NCBI GenBank assembly: GCA_949825065.1
Contig: OX463852.1
Coordinates: 12,706,897-12,770,896 of the forward strand
DNA length: 64,000 bases
Reading direction: 5' to 3'
Origin: Odontocerum albicorne
Lineage: Eukaryota > Arthropoda > Insecta > Trichoptera > Odontoceridae
The notes under the pieces were generated by a model. That model ran no database searches and was not told where the DNA came from. It saw nothing but the letters and a program-made list of their open reading frames with translations. Shown one piece after another: positions 10,962 to 22,260 of the stretch. Made by a program: the position numbers and the translations under genes. How positions within the stretch are numbered: position 1 is the stretch's first letter; each line of letters opens with the position of its first letter.

Positions 10962-12075
10962 TAAAATGATTTAATTTCAACAAACATTTCGAGGAAAACT
11001 CAATTAAATCTCAATATACTCCAAGGATATAAAAGTTCTTGTTATAACTTTTAACTGAATCAAACTTACAATTGAAGCCCGAATTGCAAACAATAAAATG
11101 GGGTCAACGCATATAAACCCAAATAACCACTTTTGACACTGCCAAGGTACATGTGCTTTATGAAAATTGCTGTTCGCTTTGATTACAATGCAGTCGTCTC
11201 TTAAGGGCAGAGCGAAGGCTATAATATGATTGGCACTTGCTGGCTTTTATATTTGAAGTTTCGCCATAATAAACTGTGACAAGAGCCACCCTCATCCTCT
11301 ATCCTGCAACACCCGCCCACCCCCGCGACTGCCGGAATACCTCACGTCACAAACATTTCGTTCGTTATGATATTTTCGAATGCTACACCCATGTTATGAC
11401 TAGAGACGGACTTCGTAAATTAAATAATAAAAACAAATATTACATCGTTTTACCCATAGAGTAGTAACAGAGATGCCACCTCCTCTTTAGGTTCGTAACA
11501 TAACAGTTCTCCAAATGAAGAGCAGTACTGTTTATTTTTTATTTTTAGATGTAGAAGTTAGCCTATTGTTTTTATTCCCTTAATAAACCAGGCAAACCAA
11601 CTGAAAATTTAAAAAAAATGATTGGCTATTCGAAGTATATATGCAAAAATAATATAAACCACTCGACATTCACCTTTTGGTTTATTTGAAGCATAAAAAA
11701 GCACACATCTGACATCTATGTGTAAATAGTAATAAGTCAGCTAATGAAATGCGTATTTATTTCACAGTTAATTTCAGACTCATATTTTATTCCATATAAG
11801 CACATACAAAGCGAGCTTATGATTCCCCAAATATCTGAAAACAAGCAACATAGTTAAACGAATGTGGCGTTTTGAAATTTGGGTGACGTTTCGAAAGCAC
11901 TACAGCCTATATCTTCATGGCGGTTTTCAGTTCGATCTCACCACCACTCACGCAGTTATGGGGAACAAATTAAGTCTCCATATAGTGCGATGGACGCAAG
12001 GAGATCGAAAATTATGTTATTTTTTTTATGAGCGCGGCGTCACGTACTGAGAAAGAAAAAACAGTCTAAGACCTC
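10962..12075. other. Intergenic, nothing recognised
   Basis: Short frames at 11276-11464 and 11862-12050 show no domain. The first is in a locally C-rich patch. Confidence 0.45.
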
Positions 12076-12563
12076 GGACACACAGGTAGAAGCCTTGCTT
12101 GATGCTTAGAGCTATGTTGCGAGTTAGGCGACATATCCTAGCGAACCAACGTACCGCATACTATCGCAGTGGCCACACTGCACGCTTCGCGCCACGTTGC
12201 ATGACGATTAGTCATCGAGTGTATCTCCTAGCAAACAGACGTGTTGGTTAATTTACAAAATGGTGGAAGTTGTAATGACAGCTGTGTATAACAGAGAGCC
12301 TTTATGAAACACATCGAGTAAATTATAGGAAATGTACCTGTAATAAAATCACTTTGGAATGAAGTTGCACAGAAAGTAAATAAAGATGGTGAGTTGTAAT
12401 GAAATTGGTTAGTTTTGAGAGTGACATCGTGTGTTGACTCAACCGCTCCCAACTGTCAAATGAATTTGTACGTAGCACTTTGGTGTGGCCAGGCATGAAG
12501 TCACCTAGTATATGAGTCACGTAAAACCGAGCCTAGCACCTAACGAAGCACTTTGGTGTGGCC
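12076..12563. mobile_element. Harbinger-like remnant with MADF traces
   Basis: The ends are GGACACAC (12076) and, read inward from the other side, GGCCACAC (12563), a possible inverted repeat. Between about 12250 and 12390 the plus strand reads VEVVMTAVYNREPL, a stop, then after a frame change SLWNEVAQKVNKDGE. That is the LW..VA..V pattern of MADF DNA-binding domains, which in PIF/Harbinger transposons accompany the DDE transposase. The CACTTTGGTGTGGCC end sequence also occurs internally at 12478-12492. No clear target duplication was found, so the class assignment is tentative. Confidence 0.38.
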
Positions 12564-12938
12564 TTGACCTAAAGGATATTCTCCTCCGGAGACAACACAG
12601 CTAAATATGAAACACGACGATTTTCTTCTCTGACGTCACGGAAGTCGGAAAGTGATTCACAGAGCAGGAAAGATACTTATAAAGCGGCTTAAGTTACATA
12701 GTTCAAACAGCCTAACAAGTGTTTTCCCAGCAAACTTTGAAGGGGAAATGTCTTCATGGTAATGTCATAAACATTTCCGTATCTAATGTTAGGTTACATT
12801 CTCACGTCAGCAATTTTGATGTAAAAACTTTATGCAATTAATAAGTCATGAAAATGTATGAACGTAGATGTTGATTGACAATATGCATTGAAAGTTCGTC
12901 TGCGAGTCGTTTTGCCAGATATAATATTTTAAGTGTAT
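12564..12938. other. Intergenic, nothing recognised
   Basis: No repeat or frame was recognised between the Harbinger-like remnant and the left arm of the large inverted repeat. Confidence 0.45.
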
Positions 12939-13430
12939 TAGTCTATCGTTTAAATATAACTGTATAATACAAAACAGAATAAAAATACTTTGATTCGAAA
13001 TAAACTCAATATGATATAGCGTATGTTACGAGTATGTGACGAGAAGGTTTGAAAATCGCATTATAAGACAAGTTTGTTTTTCTTTATAAAAGTTAAACAT
13101 GCATGTTTATTTAAAACCCAATTACAAACAACTCTTAAAGATAATTATACGCTAATGAAAAATAAAAATTAATAAATAAAAAACAACTTACTTCCAATAC
13201 TAAGAAAGCTCAAAATACTTTCTTTAAAAACATTTTTTGAATAGTTGAAGATGTCAATGTACAAGGCTGTATTTGAAAGACAGCTTGTGAAACAAAGGAA
13301 GATCATTTGGCAAACCTTAAATTGTTGTCAGGAACATAAAACCATAACATATATTTTCTCAACCGTCAGCAACTTAAACTTAAAGATATAAGAAAAGACA
13401 TTCCTATCTTCCCTTATTTTTAGAAAGTAT
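12939..13430 (+). repeat. Left arm of 492-bp inverted repeat
   Basis: The reverse complement of 15135-15625. The arm runs from TAGTCTATCG to TTTTTAGAAAGTAT. I count about three substitutions (near 12955, 13010 and 13192) and one single-base indel (GAAACAAAGG against GAACAAAGG) over 492 bp, about 99% identity. There is no open frame of note. Flanks diverge immediately outside and inside. Confidence 0.93.
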
Positions 13431-13465
13431 AAGGGGAAAAACAATAATACTTTGAAGTAACTTTA

Positions 13466-13500
13466 CTGTCGTCGTTGCTGGGCCTCGTAGTTGCAATTTA
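13466..13500 (-). repeat. LINE/SINE 3' tail fragment
   Basis: On the minus strand it reads ACTACGAGGCCCAGCAACGA followed by CGACAG. The same terminal block ends the elements at 54371 and, in variant form, SINE-C at 22.6 and 37.4 kb. Confidence 0.5.
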
Positions 13501-13604
13501 ATTGTAAGGTATCCTAAATCGAACCTGTCCTATGTCAGTGGAAATAAAACTTGGCTTACTTGTACCGAATATACAGAAATTAAATTATTTGTCAACACAA
13601 TAAG

Positions 13605-13965
13605 GGTGCCTTCAAGTACTTAGAAAAATAGATGAGATCACAAAGTATAACAAAATACGCAATGAAGTGATAAGGAATGAATGGGAATTTTGGCAGCTGT
13701 GTTAAATAACATGAAGAATAGCACGTGATGGTTTGGGCATGTGAAACGTATGAATGAAGAAATATTAACAAAACAAATATATAGTGCAAATAGTTGGATA
13801 AAGTTTGATACTTTGTAAAACGAAATGTTAAAAGTGAGAGAAATCGTAGGACTTATATGAGAAGGTGTATGGTTGTAGAAGAGGTGATAGATGTGTCGCG
13901 ATAGGAAAGTCTGCACCTGTCTGCCTACTTCGACAGGGAAAAGTTGTGATAGTATGTATGTATAA
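13605..13965 (+). pseudogene. LINE-W fragment (copy 4)
   Basis: It contains WFGHVKRMNEEILTKQIYS at about 13730-13790, an RRCMVVEEVID-like block, and the terminal ACTTCGACAGGGAAAAG box with an ATGTATGTAT tail. It lies wholly inside the spacer of the large inverted repeat. Its decay shows that the spacer is older than the near-identical arms suggest. Confidence 0.7.
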
Positions 13966-14954
13966 GTACAAGAACGTTACAATCACACATTTTCTATTTC
14001 CGGGATAATTTGATAATACTCGTAATAATTGAAGGGTAATTTATATTGTGCCGTTTAGAGAGCAAATTATCTTCAAGGGTGCTAAAAAATCTTATCTTTA
14101 CAATTTTCATTTATCTACTTTTTGCTATAACATAAGCAAATAAATCGTACGCCAGCCCTATGCTTCCCCTTAAATGGTGTCACATCAGGGCAGGTCCGCT
14201 AGCAGACAGAAAAAAGTACATGTGTAAGTGGTTCATTTATCCGTGCCCTCTTCCTCAGTGTATGCCCGTCTCCTGAAACGACTCTGCTAAGGGAAGGGAT
14301 GGCTGACACATCTGCAGACGTCTACATATCTTGCCAATAACATCACCTTCTTGGTTACATAATTTTAATTTATTTTTATTTTAAATCAACGGTACCATTT
14401 ACCTTGCAAAATTAGTAAAAAAATGTATGTGATTCATTTAAAAAAATAAAAACCGATGTGTAATAATTCCACTAAACTAAATAAAAAAATACATCAACAC
14501 AACAAAACAATAAAAATTTACACTTAAATAAGAAAGTACACTAGTTAAAATTTAACAATATACACAATTGATCACGCGATACGGGGTGTTCTTTAGTCAG
14601 CTGCCTGCACCTCACCACACCAATTCGACATTAATGTACAAATTCAATACTTCAACTCTGTAATCAGTCTACGTTTATAGCTCAATAGACTTTGGACAAA
14701 TGTATTGGTAATTTCAGCTAATTGATTTTCCCAAAGATGTAATATAGAGGAATTTAGTGAATATTTAGAGGTAATTTGTTAATAACAGAAAATATCAATC
14801 GATAACCAAAAGCCTGCAATGAAAATTTAGCTCCATTGTATGTATTTTTAGATGTCTACGAAAAATGTCTTACACTAATCAGGATTTTCATGGTACCTAA
14901 AAAATTTTAAAATCCCCCCAGTCGGGTTCCAAAGTTCGCCACCTGTAGGTTTAT
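13966..14954. other. Spacer of the inverted repeat, mostly unassigned
   Basis: GTTTAGAGAGCAAATTATCT at about 14050 is part of a 75-bp repeat also found at 26.64 and 34.84 kb. The rest is A+T-rich with no recognised gene. Confidence 0.5.
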
Positions 14955-15075
14955 TGACAAACTCCGTAGCATACTCGTAAGTTGAAAAAATGCTTAACTT
15001 CCACCTAGGGATTGTCGATTCGATTCCAAATTAATACTCTTAAATTTTTAAGGTTTCTCTTTCTCTGATTACGTG
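14955..15075 (+). mobile_element. SINE head with diverged body
   Basis: CAAACTCCGTAGC is followed by an inserted TACTCGTA, then CTTCCACCTAGGGATTG and GATTCGATTCC (B-box). The body after 15030 is too diverged to place in SINE-A or SINE-B. Confidence 0.5.
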
Positions 15076-15134
15076 TTCTACCCATGAATCTACTCGTATC
15101 TTATAGTTTCTTCTTAGTATGTTGGGATACTACA

Positions 15135-15625
15135 ATACTTTCTAAAAATAAGGGAAGATAGGAATGTCTTTTCTTATATCTTTAAGTTTAAGTTGCTGAC
15201 GGTTGAGAAAATATATGTTATGGTTTTATGTTCCTGACAACAATTTAAGGTTTGCCAAATGATCTTCCTTTGTTCACAAGCTGTCTTTCAAATACAGCCT
15301 TGTACATTGACATCTTCAACTATTCAAAAAATGTTTTTAAAGAAAGTATTTTGAGCTTTCTTAGTATTGGAAGAAAGTTGTTTTTTATTTATTAATTTTT
15401 ATTTTTCATTAGCGTATAATTATCTTTAAGAGTTGTTTGTAATTGGGTTTTAAATAAACATGCATGTTTAACTTTTATAAAGAAAAACAAACTTGTCTTA
15501 TAATGCGATTTTCAAACCTTCTCGTCACATACTCGTAACATACGCTATATCATACTGAGTTTATTTCGAATCAAAGTATTTTTATTCTGTTTTGTATTAT
15601 ACAGTTGTATTTAAACGATAGACTA
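15135..15625 (-). repeat. Right arm of 492-bp inverted repeat
   Basis: The inverted partner of 12939-13430, 491 bp long because of one missing base. The outer boundary (GATAGACTA then TCCCTCGTAATCG) is sharp. No target duplication is visible beyond a possible TA at both outer edges. Confidence 0.93.
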
Positions 15626-15889
15626 TCCCTCGTAATCGAGTATGATTGTCAGCCATCCCATGGAAAGAAAACGCCTGTGCGTGTATGATGTTGCACTTCA
15701 GCAAGTACACATTCTTGACAGATCAAAGGTAAAGTTCCGATAGCAAGGAAATTAAGCTTCCAAGATGATCAGAAAGTGTAATTTGCTGCAGTTCTATTAT
15801 GAAATATTTTTGTGGTGCTTATTAACACTATGAAAAATATGATTAACAGCGTATAAGTTACAGAAAAAACGTAAATTTTGATGTAAAAT

Positions 15890-15985
15890 GGTCGAACAGT
15901 AAAACCAGTTCGGAAGTCAATCTGCCAGAAATCAAACATGAGGCACCAGTTTGTTTAGTGTGAATACTAACCATTAAATCACGGC
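15890..15985 (-). mobile_element. SINE-D head
   Basis: On the minus strand this carries a GTGATTTAATGGTTAGTATT A-box region, then GCCTCATGTTTGATTTCTGG and CAGATTGACTTCC. The same arrangement occurs at 22430-22545, where GGCGGCCGTGGTCCAATG is better preserved. Confidence 0.55.
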
Positions 15986-15994
15986 TGACGACTC

Positions 15995-16172
15995 TATTTT
16001 ATAACACTTTCTTTGTACGTAGTAAAACCTGATGATTTTATTGCAATCTCTTCTTACCTTGAGTTAGAATCTGACTAGAAACCTTTTTCAACTAAAATAT
16101 CCGGCATCAACAGAAATCGAACTCCCGGATTGAAACACATACGTCTGGATAACTAAACCACGGAGAGTGTTA
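15995..16172 (-). mobile_element. SINE-A, full length
   Basis: On the minus strand the head is CTCCGTGGTTTAGTTATCC with GGGAGTTCGATTTC (B-box). After a shortened middle with CTAGTCAGATTC come GAAGAGATTGCAATAAAATC and CAGGTTTTACTACGTACAAA. It directly abuts the SINE-D head. Confidence 0.65.
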
Positions 16173-16553
16173 TCCTCAAAACCTAGTTAAGATGCTTATA
16201 TCAGTTTGGGAAATATTTTACAAAATCTAATATATTGGTACGCGTACTCCTTTATTCTTACGTCATAGTTTCGGGAGAGATTTCTTCCCATGTTTTCGCT
16301 CCACGAAGCACATTCACGACTTCCTGTCCATAACTTCCGACGTAACGAGGAAGAGCTTTCAGGAGGCTGTAGCTCTATTTGGATTTAACCATTTTCACGT
16401 TGATCCTGCGTATTTTCATACCTGCCTTTTTTCTCGTATTTCTTATTTCGATAAACTGCTTGCTTTAATTCTTCCTTCGTTTTAATGCACGTTTCTCTAA
16501 AAAAAAGTCATTAAGAATATTGAAATAGTTTTTTTATTTTACGAAAATCAGCT

Positions 16554-16680
16554 AAATCTCTGTAGCCTAGTCGGTAAAATGACTATCTTCTAACCATGGG
16601 ATGAAAATTCAATTCAAGTAGGTATCCATTAAAAAAAAAGCTTCTAGGTCTTTTTGACTTATTTCTGATTGGTAGGAAGG
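16554..16680 (+). mobile_element. SINE-A, 5' part
   Basis: CTCTGTAGCCTAGTCGGTAA forms the A-box. The B-box (ATTCAATTCAAG) is decayed. The sequence continues to TCTGATTGGTAGGAAGG, then stops where the AGATTGCC block would begin. Confidence 0.6.
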
Positions 16681-17764
16681 GGGGCACGTGGTAATAAAAT
16701 GTAATATAATACGATACACAATTATGTAAAAAAAATTAAGTTCAAATTATAAAAACATAAAATATATTCTTTTTGAAAAAAGAATCATGTGTCGAATTAT
16801 ACATTACGTATTGGCCGATCTAAAGAAACTTAGGGAGAAGAATTGCAGGAAAGAAAATGCAAAGTATCGAATGAGATAGAACATTCAAAGAATGTATATG
16901 CAATATGTATTATAATTCTACTTTGAACTTTGTAAAATATTATTTTGTGGCAAAATACACTTATCCAATACACTTCCGACATATCACAAATATTGTGTGA
17001 GGTATGTGTATGCAGATGTAATATATTTTTATTTAGTATAAATTTGCTGGTATTACAAAGCAATAGTATAAAACATTTGCGATTCAGTTCAAAAATAAAA
17101 TTGGGAAAAATCCTTCAATAATTTATGTATATATATTTTTTTATGAAAAAGCAAAAAAAGTTCCACTTATTTTCTCGTGATCCCTCAGCCAAACCATCCC
17201 CTAATGGCACCGTCTATGAAACACCACCTTTACGATACCTCCCCCGGCCCAGAGCTCTGTATGTCACTTGTTCTTGAGCCGACCGTATATTTTGGTGGAT
17301 ACTCTTCGTATTTTCTTACCCTCTCCACTGTAATGCCATCCCTTCTCCCAGCAACGCTCCCCCACCCCGGCGGCCGAAGGTTTCCGCGGCTTTGTGTGAT
17401 GAAGAAGAGAAGTCAGACGCTATTGGTCCATGTATCGGATGCCGGATGCCGGATGCCCATTTCTTCAAAGGAAGATGCGTAGGAAATCTTTTGTTTTAAA
17501 AAATTGGGTCTTGGAGTAATTGCATATCAGGAAAACGCCCATTATTTGAATTCCAGGACGTTTTGGTCTTCATGGTTATATAATATTTTATGTACTTAAT
17601 TTTTGTACTCGATTTTATCCTGTGAATGTCATAAGAATGTCACATAACGCTTTTTCGTAACAACGGTATCCATAACTATGCTCCAAACATTTACGTGTCT
17701 CAACAAATAATTAAGTTTCTCTACGTGGCAAAAAGTTATGAAATTAAGTAATAAAAAAAATTGA
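16681..17764. other. Intergenic with a C-rich patch
   Basis: A locally G+C-rich island at 17177-17482 holds a 101-codon open frame (rich in Pro, Ser and Leu, with a repeated GCCGGATGCCGGATGCC segment). I recognise no domain and cannot show that it is expressed. Confidence 0.4.
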
Positions 17765-18075
17765 AAATAATGCTTTGTAAGAAGATGCTGTGTTTAAGAT
17801 GAACAGAGAAGTATTGAGATGGCTAGACCACGTAAATAATAGATACGCAAAAATAACCTATTTAATTTGTTTATAAGTTAAAGAAGATCTAGAAAAATCC
17901 TGGCACTTCTAATTCGATTAATTTCTAAATGAGGGAGAAAGGAAAATTCATAATAATGGGATATTATTCATGTTTGATCGTATGGACGTGGCAGAAGTAC
18001 AAAATGTATACCAGGCTAGAATAAAATGGTGATCTGTTCTCACTACCTGCTGTCATATAGAATATTATGAGGTGA
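17765..18075 (+). pseudogene. LINE-W-related fragment (copy 5)
   Basis: It reads MNREVLRWLDHVNN where other copies have the WFGHVERM block, and MDVAEVQNVYQARIKW where others have MDVEEAKDVCRDRKVW. This matches the subfamily at 44.2, 61.3 and 34.3 kb, suggesting at least two subfamilies. Confidence 0.6.
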
Positions 18076-18489
18076 TGGCGATAAACTACTAAGCGTCAGT
18101 ATAACACTTAAATTATATAACAACATAGAACCAATCTGGAGTTGGATCGTCGGGAAACGAGCTTGGGGCACCTGGATATCAAGTAGGCGAGATAATTGTC
18201 AGGCCACGGAGCTGCCCAAGGATCATTGTAGGATGTGTAAAATAGTTTTAAAAAATAATAACTAACAGTAACATTGCGAGTCAAATAATTTTATATTTGA
18301 CCAATTCCTTCACAATACATTTTTTAACATACAATTTTAACAACTTCTATCAGTAACAAAGCATTAGGAAAATCATTTTGGAGCGACGTCCCACCAGACT
18401 ACCACAAGCATGGCTGTAACAGCTTCAATGGTAGTGGTAACTCGATATGAAAGGTAAACAAGAAACCACCACTTAATTTTCCAAGAAAA

Positions 18490-18705
18490 TCTCCATGGTC
18501 ACATAGTGTGCGGACGAGAAAATTTGGAAAAACTTGTGCTTACGTACGGTATAAAGACGTCGAGACATAGGTGGTCACCAACCCGGTGGACAGACCAAGT
18601 TAGGAACGCAAAACGATCCTCTGTAACGGCAGCAAAGTAAAAAGAGGTGGAGAATCATTGGATAAATTAATCGGAAAGATCACGATCCTTTTTCATAAGG
18701 AATCG
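18490..18705 (+). pseudogene. LINE-C terminal fragment (copy 1)
   Basis: After a CATAGTGTGCGG lead-in the frame reads GRENLEKLVLTYGIK and then SPTRWTDQVRNAKRSSVTA. RSPTRWTDQV is a signature of the C-terminal end of RTE-like elements often annotated in insects as craniofacial development protein 2-like. Stops follow soon after. Confidence 0.65.
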
Positions 18706-20385
18706 ACCAAAAATATGATTATTAATCGCTGAAATATCACAAAAGTATCATATTTAGAAATAATTAACAAGAAGATAACGCTCGATAAGACCTTGTTCTC
18801 AATTATAGTAAGTTTGGTTTATATTGAATTTCAGTTAATTTATTAATGTGTACACTTAAATAATTTTAATCATTATTAATTTTAAATACAAGTATAGGCA
18901 TATAGGTAAATTACTGATGCAAATGTTCAGCGTGTGATGTCAAGTTGTTGAAAGTGATTAAATGTAGTTTTTAAGATTATTTTGTATTTAGAATTATGTA
19001 CATGATAACTTGAAATTTAAGTAAATGTAATGATGTGAATGCAGAACATGCATATTTCAGCCTAGTGATTTAATATTGTAACGAATTTATTCATTTTTTG
19101 ATTACGTATTGAGACCATTTCGTTGCCTGTCAAGTGGTTTTCTATGTCAACAAAATTGTTTTTTTGTGATGCTATCTATTTGTGCACTAGTTTTACATTT
19201 CTATTTAAAACATAAAAATTTTAATAGCTGTATTTTGGATTGTAAAAAAATATCTATAAACATACTTTTCTAAGCTCAGCAATGTGAATAAAAATGTTGA
19301 CAGATTTTAAAATATATCTAGTAAAGTTTAAATATTTCTTTGCTAAACTTTTTAACAATACGTTTTTAAAATAAACGAACATATAAAGTAAACATAGATA
19401 CTTGATTTTTATTTCATAACTTTTCCGACAACGACTTTCAAACGCAGATAAGTCTACTTATGGCTTTATATATCTACATTAAGGCATAACCATAACTCAG
19501 GAGGCCTTCCACAAGGTACACTGGTAAAAGCAAATAATACGGGACATTCAACAAAGACATCGCAAACAAAACAACAGCCAGGCATTCCACCTCACGTCTG
19601 CTCACAGGACGTTCGATTTCAGGGGACTTAGTTTTCGGGGATATCCTGTTTTTTATATTTATGTGTTTAGCTTTATGTCTCAACTGCGGAGTTACTTGTT
19701 GTTTTTTCCTCCTGTAGGGATATACCAGTGTAAATTATGTGACAAAAGTAGGTGTATTTTTACGGTTCTCCCCGCGGCGCACATAGGAATGGGACTGTTT
19801 TGGAAGACTACTGCAATGGCGTGACAATGGGTATTTTCTTCCATAGATCGTCAACTAGGTTTATTCGGACAATGGATTATTATTTATTTTTAAATAAAAA
19901 TGGACTGCGTTCTATCTTAAAACAGACCTCTATAAAAGGGTTTTTATTTAGAAAGTATTTTTAAGCATCGCGAAATAAATTCATGTGAAATTACTGCTGA
20001 AAAAGAGATAAAAACCAATACTTTAATTAAGGATAACACATATAATATCCACCATATCATCACACCTGTAATGTTGCCATGGGTATTCAGGCAGATATCC
20101 AAAAACAATAGTCCAGTTCATTAGTTTTAGATAGCTTCAGTATGCAAAAAACAAATCATAGGTGGTGGGTTCAGAATAATATATAACTACTTCTTGGTTG
20201 TTCCCTCAGAACTATTATCACCATGGTTATTTTTATCCATGGGGATTATCTTGGTAAGCTTATTAAGTGGCCTTCTGCGTCGTAATATCTTCGCTCTTAA
20301 ATGTGCTGCAATCATGTCCTAGAGTGTCTAGTTCTAAGCTGCTTAGGAGGTACTCATTCAGACCAGATGTTACCAGGAGTTCTTA
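18706..20385. other. Intergenic, two unsupported frames
   Basis: A 69-codon minus-strand frame (19474-19683) has a hydrophobic run (AVVLFAMSLLNVPYYLLLPV) that could span a membrane. A plus-strand frame at 19752-19964 is unremarkable. Neither has a recognised relative. Confidence 0.35.
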
Positions 20386-20625
20386 CCCTCCTTTTTCAAC
20401 ACAAGCAACCTCTCGCCCGATATAACGCCTCTTGATATCTTCGCACTTTCGGCCAGAATTGACCACATAATGTTCCCATCTTTCTCCAATCCGCACATAA
20501 CTGGTATCGCGACTGTTGCTCTTAATGAGGCTATGCCCATTCATTTCTTCATATTGTAATCCTTCGACAAATCCAAATTGGTGATATGATACAAAGTTTT
20601 CTGTTTCAACTTTGGGAAACTTTGC
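20386..20625 (-). other. Coding-like frame, unrecognised
   Basis: An 80-codon stretch between stops on the minus strand, with protein-like composition for a region this A+T-rich: it contains NGHSLIKSNS, YVRIGERWEHYVVN and CEDIKRRYIGRE. I do not recognise the family. It could be an exon or a decayed transposon gene. No splice sites were assigned with confidence, and sequence downstream on the same strand is interrupted by stops. Confidence 0.28.
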
Positions 20626-20804
20626 TTAACTTTTAAACTGTATATTTTTTTAGTCGACAAACACACTTTATTTTCCAAACTAATGTAAGTAAAATAAAGT
20701 ATGATTAACCTAATTGATGGTACTCCTAAACATTCACGAGGCGTACTATTTTGTTGGTGGTTTGTGTGAACAATGCTTAGGTTTCATTGTTATCATGTTA
20801 CATA

Positions 20805-20925
20805 TGTGCAAATATGAGTGGAAGGCATGGTATAGGAAGGAAACCAAGGAAAGTATGGTCTGATCAAATAAATAAAATTCTGAAAAAAGGAAACGTAGGA
20901 GTTGTATGAGAAGACATTTGACTGA
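20805..20925 (+). pseudogene. LINE-W fragment (copy 6), fused to SINE-A
   Basis: It reads GRKPRKVWSDQINKILKKG and then ends inside the block where other copies continue RRSMDVKEA. At about 20922 the sequence switches directly into the 3' half of SINE-A. Confidence 0.65.
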
Positions 20926-20998
20926 CTGGAAGAGATTGCACTATAGCAAAAAATTCACCTGGTTATATTTTATACAATAAAAATATATTATATTAATA
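20921..20998 (+). mobile_element. SINE-A 3' half
   Basis: CTGACTGGAAGAGATTGCAC followed by CACCTGGTTATATTTTATAC. The head is absent and its place is taken by the LINE-W fragment, in the same orientation. Confidence 0.6.
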
Positions 20999-21003
20999 CG
21001 AGT

Positions 21004-21461
21004 ATAAACCCTTTTTTCCTAGGGTAAAGACATATTATCTATCTTTAACGATTGTCTATGGCATATAAATACCAGTACGGTAAGCATATGTCCAAGAGCT
21101 GATTCTTATTAATTTATTTTAAATTTATAATAATTACACTTATTAATATTTTCCGAATTGTGGACCCCTGTCTCAGGTATACCCAAGTTTACTTTTCCTG
21201 TAGCGTATCGGTTTTTATGACTCGTAAATACACAATGGACGCGTGCTCTGAATAACAAGGAATTAGGAAGACCGACTTCAGCCAACTAAACAATAAAGTC
21301 TGCGATGATTAAAACAACGCGACCGATTTCTGTTGACGACTGATTGATCTCAGGCAATCAACGAGTATATATCGAGATTAAAAATGTTTCCTGCATTTTT
21401 CAATCAAGTCATTTTCAAACGGTTTTTTAATAATGATACCTAACTTATGCGTAAGAGTGTT
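21004..21461. other. Intergenic, nothing recognised
   Basis: TACGAGTA lies at the left edge of this stretch (about 20997). No frame or repeat was seen. Confidence 0.45.
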
Positions 21462-22205
21462 GGAAAGGGTTTACTGTTTCTGAGATGATACTCAAACATA
21501 CTAAATATATTTTACTGCGATATTTAGATATTCATTCATTCATTCATATGGTACCATTACTGCTACATTTAGATATTAATTCATTCACTCATATGATTCA
21601 TTCATATGATACTATTACTTCTACGAGTACATTTAGATATTCATTCATTCATATGGTAATATTGTCTTCAGCCCCATTATACGCACCATTAGGTTTGGAA
21701 CCACTGGAGTATGCACGGAACTCTAAGTTCATCATGGCACATGTTAACAACGTTACGAAGAGAGCTAACAACACTTTCACTCGTCTAGAGCGCATGGATA
21801 TTGTTACCAGATGAACACTACCAGGTTGAGACTTTCAGGTATCATTGGAAATTGAGCCCGAAACCTCCTGGTGGGAGTCAATCATTTTACAAACTAGGTC
21901 AAGGAGTTCGTCGTTTAATATTTAATTATGAACGTGTTATTAATAATATTGACACCCAGGGTTCAATAGCAGTGAAAAAACAATCGATTTTATTATCAAG
22001 CGTTTTGTCCTTTATAAACGAACATGTAAGAAAATCTAAGCCATATACAATATCTAATCACATTGCCACGAATACCTTTCCATTATGTTGAAGGAGTTCA
22101 AATAGCAGTAATAGTACCATATGATGAATGAATATCTAAATGTAGCAGTTATAGTACCATGTGAATATCTAAACGTAACAATAATAGTACTTTACCCTTT
22201 CCGAA
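21462..22205. mobile_element. Foldback-like element with subrepeat arms
   Basis: The outer ends are GGAAAGGGT (21462) and ACCCTTTCC (ending about 22202). Left arm: about three tandem units of roughly 41 bp built on TTTAGATATTCATTCATTCA and ATGGTACTATTACTGC (21520-21660). Right arm: two inverted units (22098-22180). The interior holds a minus-strand SINE-B and about 175 bp of unassigned DNA. Terminal inverted repeats made of short tandem units are typical of foldback transposons. No transposase is present. Confidence 0.5.
21661..21920 (-). mobile_element. SINE-B, full length
   Basis: On the minus strand the head (TTTGTAAAATGATTGACTCC, CCAGGAGGTTTCGGG) leads into the body with CGTTGTTAACATGTGCCATG, CCAGTGGTTCCAAACC and GGGGCTGAAGACAAT. 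It sits immediately inside the left arm of the foldback-like element. Confidence 0.65.
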
Positions 22206-22260
22206 GCAAAAAAGCTAAAAATGTGTTTTCCTCGAATACAGGTTTTTCTTGAAAAAAAAA

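Noticed and set aside
17177..17482. A 101-codon gene in a C-rich island
   Set aside because: The frame can be explained by high G+C (few stops). There is no domain, no promoter context and no neighbouring exon.
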